From a bacterium (GTDB taxonomy: Bacteria > Myxococcota > UBA727 > JAUIJE01), in NCBI GenBank assembly GCA_030431455.1, contig JAUIJE010000010.1, positions 186,001 through 250,000 on the forward strand: a stretch of DNA of 64,000 bases. Direction: 5' to 3'. Below, piece by piece: positions 8,408-16,780 of this stretch. Position numbers and translations under genes: made by a program. Below the pieces are notes generated by a model. The model was not told the DNA's origin. It saw only the letters and a program-made list of their open reading frames with translations, and searched no databases. How positions within the stretch are numbered: position 1 is the first letter of the stretch; every line of letters begins with the position of its first letter.

Positions 8408-9817
8408 ATGCGCCTGATTGTTTTGTCTTTGACCGCCGCGCTGCTCTCGATTCCTGCCGCCGCCGGACCGGTGTGGCACGAAAACGCCAAGACCGACGCC
8501 CCGGTGGTGCAGCTGCCGTCCTTGTCCCCCCTCGTCGACAAGGTCGGCCCCGCGGTGCTCACCATCCACGTCGCGGGCACCGCCAACGCCAAGAGCCAGG
8601 AGCCGCTGTTCCGCGGGTTCGGGCTGGAGTTCGACACCCCGCCAATGCCCTTGGAAGGTCAGGGCAGCGGGTTCATCATCCACGAGGACGGCTATGCCCT
8701 GACCAACTTCCACGTGATCGAAAACGCGGAGACGATCAAGGTCATCGCCGGCTCCGGCCGCGAAGAGTTTGACGCCGAGGTGGTGGGCGCGGACAAAAAG
8801 ACCGACGTGGCCCTGATTCACATCAAGGCGGATCGCCGCTGGCCGTTCATCCCGCTGGGCGACTCTGACGCGCTCTCGGTGGGGGACTTCGTCGTCGCCA
8901 TCGGCAACCCGTTTGGTCTGTCGCAGACGGTCTCCACCGGCATCATCTCGGCCGAACACCGCCGCAACATCATGCCCTCGGGGCGCCAAGGCCTCTACGA
9001 CTTCCTGCAGACCGATGCCTCGATCAACCCCGGCAACTCCGGCGGCCCCCTCATCAATCTCAAAGGCGAAGCCATCGGCATCAACGCCGCGGTCAACCGC
9101 GCGGGCCAGGGCCTCGGCTTCGCCATCCCCATCAACCTCGTGAAGTCCCTGTTGCCCCAGCTCAAAGAGACCGGGCAGGTGTCGCGCAGCTGGATCGGCA
9201 TCAGCATCCAAGAGGTCACCGCCGAGCTCGCCCAGGGCTTCGGCCTCGACAAGCCCACCGGCGCCCTGGTCTCCGAGGTCATCCCCGGCTCCCCCGCGCA
9301 GGCCGGCGGCCTTCTGCCCGGCGACATTGTGACCCGGTTCGACGGGAAAAAAGTCGAGCAGTCCAGCGACCTGCCCCTGCTCGCGGCCCACGCCGGGGTG
9401 GGCAAGAAGGTCCCCCTCGACATTCGACGCGACGGGCGCGACATCCGCCTGTATGTGACATTGGGTGCGCTGCCCGAGGACGGCCGGATCGCGTCGGGCC
9501 CCGGGCCGGGCCAAGGCCGGATGCTCGACAGCGGCAAGCTCGGGGTGCGGGTGCGCACCCTCGACGACAACACCCGCCGCTCGCTGGGGCTGACCAACGG
9601 CGCGCCGGGGGCGTACGTGGCCGAGGTCGCGCCCGGCTCGGTGGCGCACAAGGCGGGCCTGCGCCAAGGTGACGTCATCATCGAGGTCAACAAACGCCCG
9701 GTGCGCAGCGCCCGGCAGTTCGTGCAGCAGGTGGAGCGGGTCCGCTCGGGCCGGTTGGTGCGCGTCCTGCTGTTGCGCGGCACCGCCACGGTGTTCATCC
9801 CCCTGGTCAAGCCCTGA
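8408..9817 (+). CDS. HtrA/DegP family S1C serine protease with two PDZ domains
   Basis: 469-residue periplasmic protease/chaperone. A signal peptide covers about residues 1-20. The trypsin-like catalytic triad is His102 (NFHVIE), Asp133 (KKTDVAL) and Ser211 (INPGNSGGP). Two PDZ domains follow, with carboxylate-binding and core blocks near SPAQAGGLLPGDIV and VAHKAGLRQGDVI. The family usually degrades misfolded envelope proteins. The ATG at 8408 is chosen because it begins the signal peptide and is preceded by GGAG; longer forms lack a signal peptide. It lies 65 bp upstream of the cyclic-nucleotide kinase gene on the same strand, so the two may share a transcript. The 236 bases before it (8172-8407) hold no convincing gene. 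Confidence 0.95.
   Translation: MRLIVLSLTAALLSIPAAAGPVWHENAKTDAPVVQLPSLSPLVDKVGPAVLTIHVAGTANAKSQEPLFRGFGLEFDTPPMPLEGQGSGFIIHEDGYALTNFHVIENAETIKVIAGSGREEFDAEVVGADKKTDVALIHIKADRRWPFIPLGDSDALSVGDFVVAIGNPFGLSQTVSTGIISAEHRRNIMPSGRQGLYDFLQTDASINPGNSGGPLINLKGEAIGINAAVNRAGQGLGFAIPINLVKSLLPQLKETGQVSRSWIGISIQEVTAELAQGFGLDKPTGALVSEVIPGSPAQAGGLLPGDIVTRFDGKKVEQSSDLPLLAAHAGVGKKVPLDIRRDGRDIRLYVTLGALPEDGRIASGPGPGQGRMLDSGKLGVRVRTLDDNTRRSLGLTNGAPGAYVAEVAPGSVAHKAGLRQGDVIIEVNKRPVRSARQFVQQVERVRSGRLVRVLLLRGTATVFIPLVKP
9451..9462 (+). repeat. dispersed 12-mer GTATGTGACATT, copy 2 (inverted)
   Basis: Inverted copy of AATGTCACATAC in htrA, read as TAT GTG ACA TTG. Four codons in a row here are ones the gene otherwise rarely uses. 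Confidence 0.45.
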
Positions 9818-9882
9818 GCCGGAGCCGGGGGGCGTGACCGGGGGCGCGGGCGGGCCGCCGAGGGGCCGGGTATAGTCGTGCT

Positions 9883-11280
9883 GTGAACGACCTCGAGTTC
9901 CTGCGCAGTCGAGAAATCTTTCGTGGGCTCTCGACCGATGAGCTGAAGAACCTGCTCTCGGTGATCGAAGAGGAGCGCTTCGCGCCCGGCGACACCATCG
10001 TGAAGCGGGGCGAGCCCGGCACCGCGATGTACCTGATCAAGCAGGGCTCGGCCGAGGTCGCGCTGCCCGCGGGCGATGACCGGCCGCGGTTTGTGGCCTT
10101 GCTCGGCCCGGGCGACATCTTCGGGGAGACCGCCCTGCTCACCGGTGAGCCCCGGGGGGGCGATGTCATCGCCACCGGCGACGTCGAGGTGGTGTGCAAG
10201 GTGTTCGACAAGGCCGTGGTCGACACCGTGATCAAAAACGCCCCCGCGGTGGCCCGGTTCCTCACCGAGGTGGTGGGCAAGCGGCTGCGCGAGTCCGGGT
10301 CCCTCGACCACGTGGGCAAGTACCGCATCCTCGGCGAGCTCGGGCGCGGGGGGGCGGCCATCGTGTTCGACGGGTTCCACCCCGGGCTCAACCGGCCGGT
10401 GGCGATCAAGATGCTCAACCACGCCCTGGTCCGGGAGGGCGACTTCCTCGAGCGCATCCAACGCGAAGCCCAGCTCATCGCCGACCTCGCCCACGAGAAC
10501 ATCGTGCAGGTGTTCGACACCGAGTCCGCCTACGCGACGTTCTTCATCGTGATGGAACGGCTCTGTGGCACCGAGCTGTCCACGCTGATCAAGCAGGGGC
10601 CGAGCGACGTCGACGAGGTTGTCCACGTCGTGCGCCAGACCGCCCGCGCTCTGCACTATGCCCACCAGCGCGGCGTCGTGCACAACGATGTCAAACCTTC
10701 GAACATCTTCATCGACGACACCGGCCGGGCCAAGCTCATGGACTTTGGCATCGCCGCCCCTCCCCAGAACACCGCGGGGGAGCCGCCCAAGGGCATCATG
10801 GGCACCCCCGGCTATCTCGCCCCCGAGCTGATGCTCGGCGGGGTCATCGACGGCCGGGCCGACCTCTACGGGCTCGGGGTGGTGGCCTACGAAATGTTAC
10901 TGGGAAAGTCCGCGTTCCCCACCGCCAACAAGGTCGAGGTCCTGCGGCGACAGCTGGTGCTCGACGGGCTCACCCTCCCCGAGCCCCTCCGATCTGCCCA
11001 CCCCGCCCTCACCGCGCTCATCCACCGCGCCACCCGGCAACGGCCCGAGGACCGCTTCGCCCACTGTGAAGAGCTGCTCGAGGCCCTCGACGAGCGAGGC
11101 GGCCCCTCCGCCCCCCTCGCCCCGGGCCGGCCGCCGGCCCCGGGGGGCCGGGCCTCGGCCACCCTCACGGTGTCTTTCGATCCCGCCCACCGCAACACCG
11201 TGAAAGCGCTGCTCGACGAGGCGGCGCGAAAGTTCGCCCATCTCGACGACGCGGACGCCACCGTGGCCGACGACGCCTGA
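9883..11280 (+). CDS. cyclic nucleotide-binding domain fused to Ser/Thr protein kinase
   Basis: 465-residue cytoplasmic kinase. Residues ~10-130 form a Crp-type cyclic-nucleotide-binding barrel, with the phosphate-binding cassette region at GDIFGETALLTGEPRGG. From residue 147 a Hanks-type kinase begins: glycine loop GELGRGGAAIVFDG, Lys in VAIKML, catalytic loop VVHNDVKPSN (Asp269), DFG in LMDFGIA and APE motif. The catalytic loop is HND rather than HRD, so this is a non-RD kinase and may not need activation-loop phosphorylation. The GTG at 9883 is the first possible start after an in-frame stop. The layout suggests direct control of a kinase by cAMP or cGMP, similar in principle to protein kinase G. 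Confidence 0.9.
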   Translation: MNDLEFLRSREIFRGLSTDELKNLLSVIEEERFAPGDTIVKRGEPGTAMYLIKQGSAEVALPAGDDRPRFVALLGPGDIFGETALLTGEPRGGDVIATGDVEVVCKVFDKAVVDTVIKNAPAVARFLTEVVGKRLRESGSLDHVGKYRILGELGRGGAAIVFDGFHPGLNRPVAIKMLNHALVREGDFLERIQREAQLIADLAHENIVQVFDTESAYATFFIVMERLCGTELSTLIKQGPSDVDEVVHVVRQTARALHYAHQRGVVHNDVKPSNIFIDDTGRAKLMDFGIAAPPQNTAGEPPKGIMGTPGYLAPELMLGGVIDGRADLYGLGVVAYEMLLGKSAFPTANKVEVLRRQLVLDGLTLPEPLRSAHPALTALIHRATRQRPEDRFAHCEELLEALDERGGPSAPLAPGRPPAPGGRASATLTVSFDPAHRNTVKALLDEAARKFAHLDDADATVADDA

Positions 11281-11292
11281 GCCGCGGTCCCT

Positions 11293-11706
11293 TCAGCCCA
11301 ACCGGCGGGGCACCCGGTCCGCGCCGATGCGCTCGATTTGACGCCGGGCCTCGGTGGCCGGGGCCATGAACATGCGATGGGCGGCCACCATCACCATGAA
11401 CGCCAACAGTGCCACTGCACCGCCCAGGCGGCCGGGCCGCACCCCCGCTTGGGTACAGACGTAAAACACCCCCACCGCCAGCGCCGGCCCCCCCACCACG
11501 CCCCCCCATCCCAGCACCTGGTTCAGGCCGCGCACCTTGGGGTCGAACACCTCGGGGAACATCCGGCGCATCTCGCCCGCACAATAGACGCGGCCGTTGT
11601 AGCGATAGTGCACCTCGCCGGCGCGGATGGGCACGTCGCTGGCCGCGCACCGGGCGATCTCGAGCATGTGGCCGGGGGACGACGAGGTGGCGGGAGGCCG
11701 GGGCAT
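11293..11706 (-). CDS. hypothetical membrane protein, 137 aa
   Basis: 137 residues with a soluble N-terminal part and two predicted membrane helices (about 63-85 and 92-112). The soluble part has Cys residues in IARCAASDVPIRAGEVHYRYNG and RVYCAGEM; the CAAS...YCAGEM spacing resembles a small metal-binding cytoplasmic tag in front of two helices. It is convergent with the kinase gene (12 bp apart) and alone on its strand. The ATG at 11706 is the longest start; an internal ATG at 11667 would still keep the Cys motif. No known family is recognised. Confidence 0.6.
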   Translation of the reverse strand: MPRPPATSSSPGHMLEIARCAASDVPIRAGEVHYRYNGRVYCAGEMRRMFPEVFDPKVRGLNQVLGWGGVVGGPALAVGVFYVCTQAGVRPGRLGGAVALLAFMVMVAAHRMFMAPATEARRQIERIGADRVPRRLG

Positions 11707-11802
11707 GAGGTCACGATACCAACCGCGGCGGCACGAGGTTCGTCACCCCGCGGCCGGACGGGCCGGTTGCGCCGGACGCGCGGGTAAGCGACAAGCGGCC
11801 AC

Positions 11803-13662
11803 ATGACCCAGCGGACGTGGAACATCCTCGGCGCAGCTGTCGCCCTCCTCTTCATCGGCTTCATCGGCCTCAAGAACGGTTGCACCCGCAACACCAGCGG
11901 ACTGGCCGCCGACGTCGACGCCGAGACCCTCCTGCGCCAAGCCGGGTCCCCGCTTGGCAGCGCCAAACGCCGCGGGCTGAGCCCGGAAGAAGCGCAAGCG
12001 TTTGGGGTGTATTTCCTCGAGGTGGCCCAGGGCCGGCCCGCCACCCCCCCGGGGCGTTTGGTGGACAGCCCCGGGCTGCTCTACGTCGCCGCCCGGGACC
12101 ACGGCCGGCTCCTGGGCGAGACCTGGGCCACCGGCCGGACCCTCGACGACGGCGCGCAGAATGCGGTGAAGACCCTCCGGCAACGGCTCGGCGCCCGCTT
12201 CGCGGAGGTCAACGAATGGGAGGTGGACCTGCCCTACCGGTTCCGGGACTACGATCCCCAACGCCACCGGGGCCGCATCAACAACCGGCGCAAGGGCCTG
12301 GTCGGCATCGAGATGCTCTCGAGCGAACGCACCGCGCGGTTCGCCCCCACCTGGGCGGTGGCCCACAACGTCCACTTCCAACAGACCCTCGAGCAGTTCG
12401 CGGCGGTGCATTCCGTGGACGTGGATGCGCTGGGCGAGGCCCCTTACGTGGTGCGGACCTTCGACGCCGACCAGATCTTCATCGAGGCCGAGGGTCCGCG
12501 CGTCCACCTCATGTTCCGCGGCAATACCATTGTGCGCGACGAGGACATCACCCAGGCCAGCGTCACCGCCCTCGCCGACGCGATGGGGGGCTGGATGTTC
12601 AACAACCTCACCGACCAGGGCCGGCTCACCTATCTCTACGAGCCCAAAGACGAGACCGAGCCCGACCCCGTCCGCAAAAACAACATGATCCGGCAATGGA
12701 TGGGCACCGTGTGTCTGGTCCGCTGGGCTCTGCACAAAAAGGACCCCGCGCTGCTCGCCCGGGCCAAACAGAACATCGACTACAACCTCGCCCAGTTCTA
12801 CCGGGAGGACGGGGCCTACGGTTACATCGTGTTCAATGACATTTCGAAGCTCGGGGCCATCGCCCTGAGCGCGATCTCCTTGCTCGAGCACCCCGACGCC
12901 GGCGAACACAAGGCGAAGTTCGACGCGCTCGTGCGCAGCACCGACAAGTTGCTCAACCAGGAGACCGGCCGCTTCCAGACCTACTTCCGCCCCGACCGGG
13001 ACGGCACGTCCAACCTGCACAACTTCTACCCCGGCGAGACCCACCTGCTCTGGGCCCTGATGCTGCAACGCCAGCCCGACGCGGCCCGGCAAGCGCAGTT
13101 CCGCAAATCGTTCGAACACTACCGGCAATGGCATTTGGAACACCGGCGCCCCGCCTTCGTGCCTTGGCACGCCCAGGCCGATTATTTGATGTGGGAGCTG
13201 ACGAAGGACGACGCCTACAAAGACTTTGTGTTCCGGACCAACGACTGGCTCATCGACCAGATGCAGGACCCGGAATACAACCGCGCGCGGGGGGATGGGT
13301 TGTTCGACCACCTCGGCCGGTTCTACTCCGCGCGCAAGTCGGATTTTGGGCCCCCCCACAGCGCGTCCACCGGCGTGTACCTCGAGGGGCTCATCGATGC
13401 CTGGCGCTTGGCCAAAGCGGTGGGCGATGCCGACCACCAGGAGAAGTACCGGCGCGCCATCGTGCGGGGCCTGCGCAGCACGATGCAGCTCGCCTTCCTC
13501 GACAACGTGGACATGTACTACGTGACGGATCGGGACCGGCTGCGCGGCGGGGTCCGGGCCCGGGTCGACCGCAACCAGGTGCGGGTGGACAACGTGCAAC
13601 ACAACCTGATGGGCATCATCAAGATTCTGACTTACTTCGGACCGGAAGATTATCGTCCCTGA
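11803..13662 (+). CDS. predicted extracytoplasmic (alpha/alpha) barrel protein, 619 aa
   Basis: 619-residue protein with one N-terminal membrane segment (about 7-25, ending near LKNGC), so it is probably tethered outside the inner membrane. The second half is helical and rich in aromatic and His/Asp pairs at regular spacing (NFYPGETHLLWAL, PWHAQADYLMWEL, VYLEGLIDAWRLA, NVDMYYVTDRDRLRGG). This is the look of six-hairpin (alpha/alpha)6 glycosidases, lyases and epimerases. I cannot assign a specific family or substrate. It stands at the edge of the HTTM/membrane locus, and its last 44 bp overlap the end of the HTTM gene on the other strand. A role on a carbohydrate or lipid-linked sugar made by that locus is a guess. 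Confidence 0.6.
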   Translation: MTQRTWNILGAAVALLFIGFIGLKNGCTRNTSGLAADVDAETLLRQAGSPLGSAKRRGLSPEEAQAFGVYFLEVAQGRPATPPGRLVDSPGLLYVAARDHGRLLGETWATGRTLDDGAQNAVKTLRQRLGARFAEVNEWEVDLPYRFRDYDPQRHRGRINNRRKGLVGIEMLSSERTARFAPTWAVAHNVHFQQTLEQFAAVHSVDVDALGEAPYVVRTFDADQIFIEAEGPRVHLMFRGNTIVRDEDITQASVTALADAMGGWMFNNLTDQGRLTYLYEPKDETEPDPVRKNNMIRQWMGTVCLVRWALHKKDPALLARAKQNIDYNLAQFYREDGAYGYIVFNDISKLGAIALSAISLLEHPDAGEHKAKFDALVRSTDKLLNQETGRFQTYFRPDRDGTSNLHNFYPGETHLLWALMLQRQPDAARQAQFRKSFEHYRQWHLEHRRPAFVPWHAQADYLMWELTKDDAYKDFVFRTNDWLIDQMQDPEYNRARGDGLFDHLGRFYSARKSDFGPPHSASTGVYLEGLIDAWRLAKAVGDADHQEKYRRAIVRGLRSTMQLAFLDNVDMYYVTDRDRLRGGVRARVDRNQVRVDNVQHNLMGIIKILTYFGPEDYRP

Positions 13663-14503
13663 CCGCCCCCCCGGGCCACAGCCAGCGCAGGTCCTGCTCG
13701 TCGAGAAAACACAGGTACAGCACGCAGATGGTGGCCGAGAACGTCCCCACCGGCAGCGTCAGGTACAGGCCGAGGTGAAACAGCACGCCGAGGGGAATCA
13801 GCACCGGGCGGAGCCGGCGGTGCCACAGGCCGATGGCGAGGGAGAACTCCAGGGCCACAATGCCACTGCCCAGGAGCGCGAACACGATGCGCCACCCCCA
13901 GGCCTGGTCGAGAGGCCACCCCCCGCCCAGGGTGGTGGACATCAGGTGGTGGGCCACCCGGTCCCCGCGCAAGAATGTCCACTGCAGCTTGTCCCAGGCC
14001 CCGAACAGGTAACAAGAGGTCGCGATCAGGGCCAACATCCGCAGGCCCCAGTACGGCACCTCGACCCGGGGCGAACGCCCCCGCCGGGCCGCCCACCACG
14101 CGTCGACGCTCAGGGCATAGCCGCTGGCGGTGAGGGGCAAAAGCAGGCCGATGTAGAACAGCAACCAGGTGTGGTGGTGCCGCCAGTCATAGAACCCGAC
14201 GAGGACCCCCATGCCGAAGCCCATGGCCGCCACCGTGAGCGCGAGCAGCACCGTGCTCCAGCGGGTCAAGATGCCGAGGCCGACCAAAATGGTGGATAGC
14301 CAAAAAGCGAGACTGATCGCCAACCACCACGGATCGTCCCGCAACCGGTAGGGGCGCAATTCGCGCCCAAAGCGTGACCACAAAAGCGCCACGTAGAGCA
14401 CCCGAAACAGCGCCGGCAACCACGCCGGCCCCGTGCCGTACAGATGCCCGGTCACAAAGCGCCGCACCTTGGCCATCGCCCACCACAGGCGCGTGCCGAT
14501 CAC
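13619..14503 (-). CDS. HTTM domain (vitamin K carboxylase-like) membrane protein
   Basis: 294-residue multi-pass protein matching the HTTM region shared with vitamin K-dependent gamma-carboxylase. Recognisable blocks are the first helix pair (PAWLPALFRVLYVALLW), GVLVGFYDWRHHHTWLLFY, and SCYLFGAWDKL with following amphipathic helices. The GTG at 14503 overlaps the stop of the upstream 155-aa gene by 4 bp (GTGA); the ATG at 14476 is a shorter alternative. HTTM proteins are often encoded beside a small one-helix partner, as here. Biochemical function in bacteria is not established. It lacks the lumenal carboxylase domain of the animal enzyme, so carboxylation should not be assumed. Confidence 0.75.
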   Translation of the reverse strand: MIGTRLWWAMAKVRRFVTGHLYGTGPAWLPALFRVLYVALLWSRFGRELRPYRLRDDPWWLAISLAFWLSTILVGLGILTRWSTVLLALTVAAMGFGMGVLVGFYDWRHHHTWLLFYIGLLLPLTASGYALSVDAWWAARRGRSPRVEVPYWGLRMLALIATSCYLFGAWDKLQWTFLRGDRVAHHLMSTTLGGGWPLDQAWGWRIVFALLGSGIVALEFSLAIGLWHRRLRPVLIPLGVLFHLGLYLTLPVGTFSATICVLYLCFLDEQDLRWLWPGGAVRDDNLPVRSKSES

Positions 14504-14967
14504 CGAACGCTCCGCCGTGGCCCGCCCCGGCCCCCCTCGGGGGAGAGCGCCGCGCAGGCCTCGTCGCTGTGCACGACGTCGCGAAAACCGAGACGCAGGT
14601 CGGCGCAACGCAAGTGCACCGCGAGCCCGGCGGGGTGGGCCGCGCACAACCGGCGCAACAGGCGCTGGCCGTCGCGCCCCCGGCGCACCGCGGGGGTGAG
14701 GGGGAACAGCCGCGTTTGCGGGGGCATCTCGGCTTGCCAGTCGACCGCCGCCCCGGTGCGCGGGTCGTGCACGTCGAGCAGACAGACGTCGAGGCTCTTG
14801 CCGTCGTACATGCGCCATTCGAGCGCGGGCAAGCGGGAGATGTGCAGCACCTGCCGGCCGAAGGGGATCGCGAAGAACACCACCAGCATCCCGATGACCA
14901 GCCCCACCCGCCCCGGGCCCCCGATGAGGTCGGCCCAGGTCCACGTGGAGGGGGTAGGGCGCGGCAT
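14500..14967 (-). CDS. small membrane-anchored partner of the HTTM protein, 155 aa
   Basis: 155 residues: a short N-terminal cytoplasmic part, one membrane helix (about 20-40, GLVIGMLVVFFAIPFG) and a soluble domain with several Cys (DVCLLDV, RRLCAAH, HLRCADLRLG, HSDEAC). It begins 1 bp after the stop of the upstream multi-pass protein (TGACATG) and its own stop overlaps the start of the HTTM gene, so the three are certainly co-translated. Position and topology fit an extracytoplasmic domain working with HTTM. No independent family is recognised. Confidence 0.7.
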   Translation of the reverse strand: MPRPTPSTWTWADLIGGPGRVGLVIGMLVVFFAIPFGRQVLHISRLPALEWRMYDGKSLDVCLLDVHDPRTGAAVDWQAEMPPQTRLFPLTPAVRRGRDGQRLLRRLCAAHPAGLAVHLRCADLRLGFRDVVHSDEACAALSPEGGRGGPRRSVR

Positions 14968-14968
14968 G

Positions 14969-16663
14969 TCAGTCCCCGTCCGCGGGCGTGGTCTTGCGCG
15001 GCCACACCTCGGCCACCAACCACACCAGCATGAGCAGGAGGTACAGACACAAGCCCAGCGACGTGGTGGTGGTGACCACGTACCGCGAGGCGCGACCGAC
15101 CATGACCCCTTGGGTGACGACCTCGATCAAGAACAGCAACGCCAACATGCCCGCGTGCAGGCCCCGGCGCGGGCCGCGATCGCCGACGTGGAGCAGGATG
15201 AGGAGCAGGCGCAGGTTGTAGTAGTTGATTTGCGGCGTGGTCATCACAAACAGTGGATAGATGCCGAGCCAAATCAACGACCACACCTCGCGCCGGGTGC
15301 GCCACACGTACAGCGCAATGAGCAGAATCGAGATCACGCCGAGCACGCGCAGGGCGGTGTGCATCGACCACAACATCTCGATCTTGGTGTTGATGCCGCC
15401 CTCGGGCCCGCCGGTTTCGCCCCGGTACACCAGCGCGTCGCCGAGCCCCACGCGGTGCGAGCTGTAGCTGTCCGGGCCACCGTGCATCGAGAGGTTCTCC
15501 GCCGACTGCACGAACGCCTCGGGACCGACCGTCACCAACGCCCCGCCGCCAAACAGGGCCAAGCTGATGCCCACCCCGACGAGAAACCGTTTGTGTTCGA
15601 GGGTGAGCCACGGCTCGCCCCGCCCCCGCCGGCGCCACGCGTCGCGCACCATCCACACCACATAGGGAAAACCAAACACCGCGGGAAACACCCGGTTGAG
15701 CGCGGAATACGTGAGCAGCGCGCCGGCCCACCCGTGGCGGCCCTTTTTGAGCATGCACACCGCCACCACCAGCGCGCTCACCCAGTCAAACCGCAGCAAG
15801 CTCTGGCCCAGCACCGGCCACCGCCCGCTGAACGTGACCAAGAACCACAACAGCGAGAACAACAGCGCCTCGAAGCCAAACGCCCAGCCGATGCACAGCA
15901 TCGCGATCACCACCAGACCGAAGTCGATCATCGTGATCCACTTGACGTGCTCCACCGGACAGAGCCGCGCGAACGTCCCGCCCACCAGGGTCCACGACGG
16001 GGGCGGGTTGTACCCGTGGTCGTGAAAGAAGTAGTCCCACTTCGCCCGGCGGTTCTGGCTCGTCAGCCAGGTCACGTCGTGCACGAACCCGGCCCACCGC
16101 TCGTCGGTGAAGCGGCGCTTGACCTCGTCGGCCCGGGCCAAGGCATCGCGGCGGGGGAAGAACTTTTCGTAGCCCACCAGGTCGCGGTACTGGCGCACCC
16201 GCCTAAACCGGCCGGCGCCCTCGTCGTCGGCGATGAGCATCGCCTCGTACAGGCGGTAGTAGCCGAGCTCCTCGAAGTATTTGCTGTTCAGGTAGTAGTA
16301 GGTGACGTCGTTGTAGTCGCCGGCGGTCGAGATCACGCGCTTGTCGAACCAGAAGTAGTTGAACGCCCCGTATACACACGACGCCACCAACACCGCGTGC
16401 AGCCAGCGGCGCGCCGACGGCCACGCCGACTTTTCGCGGGGCGTCGACGGTCGCCGCCGCAAAAACCACCACACCCCCACCCACAACACGGCCACGCCCG
16501 CCAACCACATCCGGCCCTCGTGGCTGTCGCGCACCCCGATGCGGTCCTCGGTCAGGCACCACCCCAGCGTCGCCGCCGGCGGCACCGCCAAGGCCAGCCA
16601 CGCGGTCCACGATCGGGGAACATCATCACGGGGCGTGTCGGCGGGCTGCTCGTCAGTGGTCAT
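14969..16663 (-). CDS. multi-pass membrane protein, GT-C glycosyltransferase-like (paralog A)
   Basis: 564-residue protein with about ten membrane helices. A large loop after the second or third helix carries SKYFEELGY, and a second loop carries RFTDERWAGFVHD. Asp/Glu residues just after the second helix (NDVTYYYLN) and the overall layout resemble GT-C polyprenyl-phosphate sugar transferases, but no family signature is complete. It is homologous to the divergently transcribed gene starting at 16781: blocks match as SKYFEELGY/AKYFDELGY, ERWAGFVHD/ERWRAFEHD and LLRFDWVSALVVAVCMLKKG/FLRYDWVSCLLIAMALLKKG. Heads the operon with the 155-aa and HTTM genes. Confidence 0.65.
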   Translation of the reverse strand: MTTDEQPADTPRDDVPRSWTAWLALAVPPAATLGWCLTEDRIGVRDSHEGRMWLAGVAVLWVGVWWFLRRRPSTPREKSAWPSARRWLHAVLVASCVYGAFNYFWFDKRVISTAGDYNDVTYYYLNSKYFEELGYYRLYEAMLIADDEGAGRFRRVRQYRDLVGYEKFFPRRDALARADEVKRRFTDERWAGFVHDVTWLTSQNRRAKWDYFFHDHGYNPPPSWTLVGGTFARLCPVEHVKWITMIDFGLVVIAMLCIGWAFGFEALLFSLLWFLVTFSGRWPVLGQSLLRFDWVSALVVAVCMLKKGRHGWAGALLTYSALNRVFPAVFGFPYVVWMVRDAWRRRGRGEPWLTLEHKRFLVGVGISLALFGGGALVTVGPEAFVQSAENLSMHGGPDSYSSHRVGLGDALVYRGETGGPEGGINTKIEMLWSMHTALRVLGVISILLIALYVWRTRREVWSLIWLGIYPLFVMTTPQINYYNLRLLLILLHVGDRGPRRGLHAGMLALLFLIEVVTQGVMVGRASRYVVTTTTSLGLCLYLLLMLVWLVAEVWPRKTTPADGD

Positions 16664-16780
16664 GCCATGTCCATTCGCATCTCGAACGCCGCGCCGCGGC
16701 GTCGTCGCCGGCTACCAAGGGCCCGCGCCGATGAAAACGGGGCCATTTGCGTCCCCCCCGCGCCCGTCTATACCGAGGAC

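Noticed and set aside
8203-8409. Possible 68-aa minus-strand gene before the amber-interrupted gene
   Set aside because: The C-terminal part looks somewhat protein-like, but the only ATG overlaps the htrA start and no ribosome site is visible.
14444-16780. Upstream extension of the plus-strand paralog B gene
   Set aside because: The frame is open for over 2 kb but lies opposite paralog A and HTTM and encodes Arg/His/Gln-rich sequence; the true start at 16781 has a ribosome site and begins a membrane protein.
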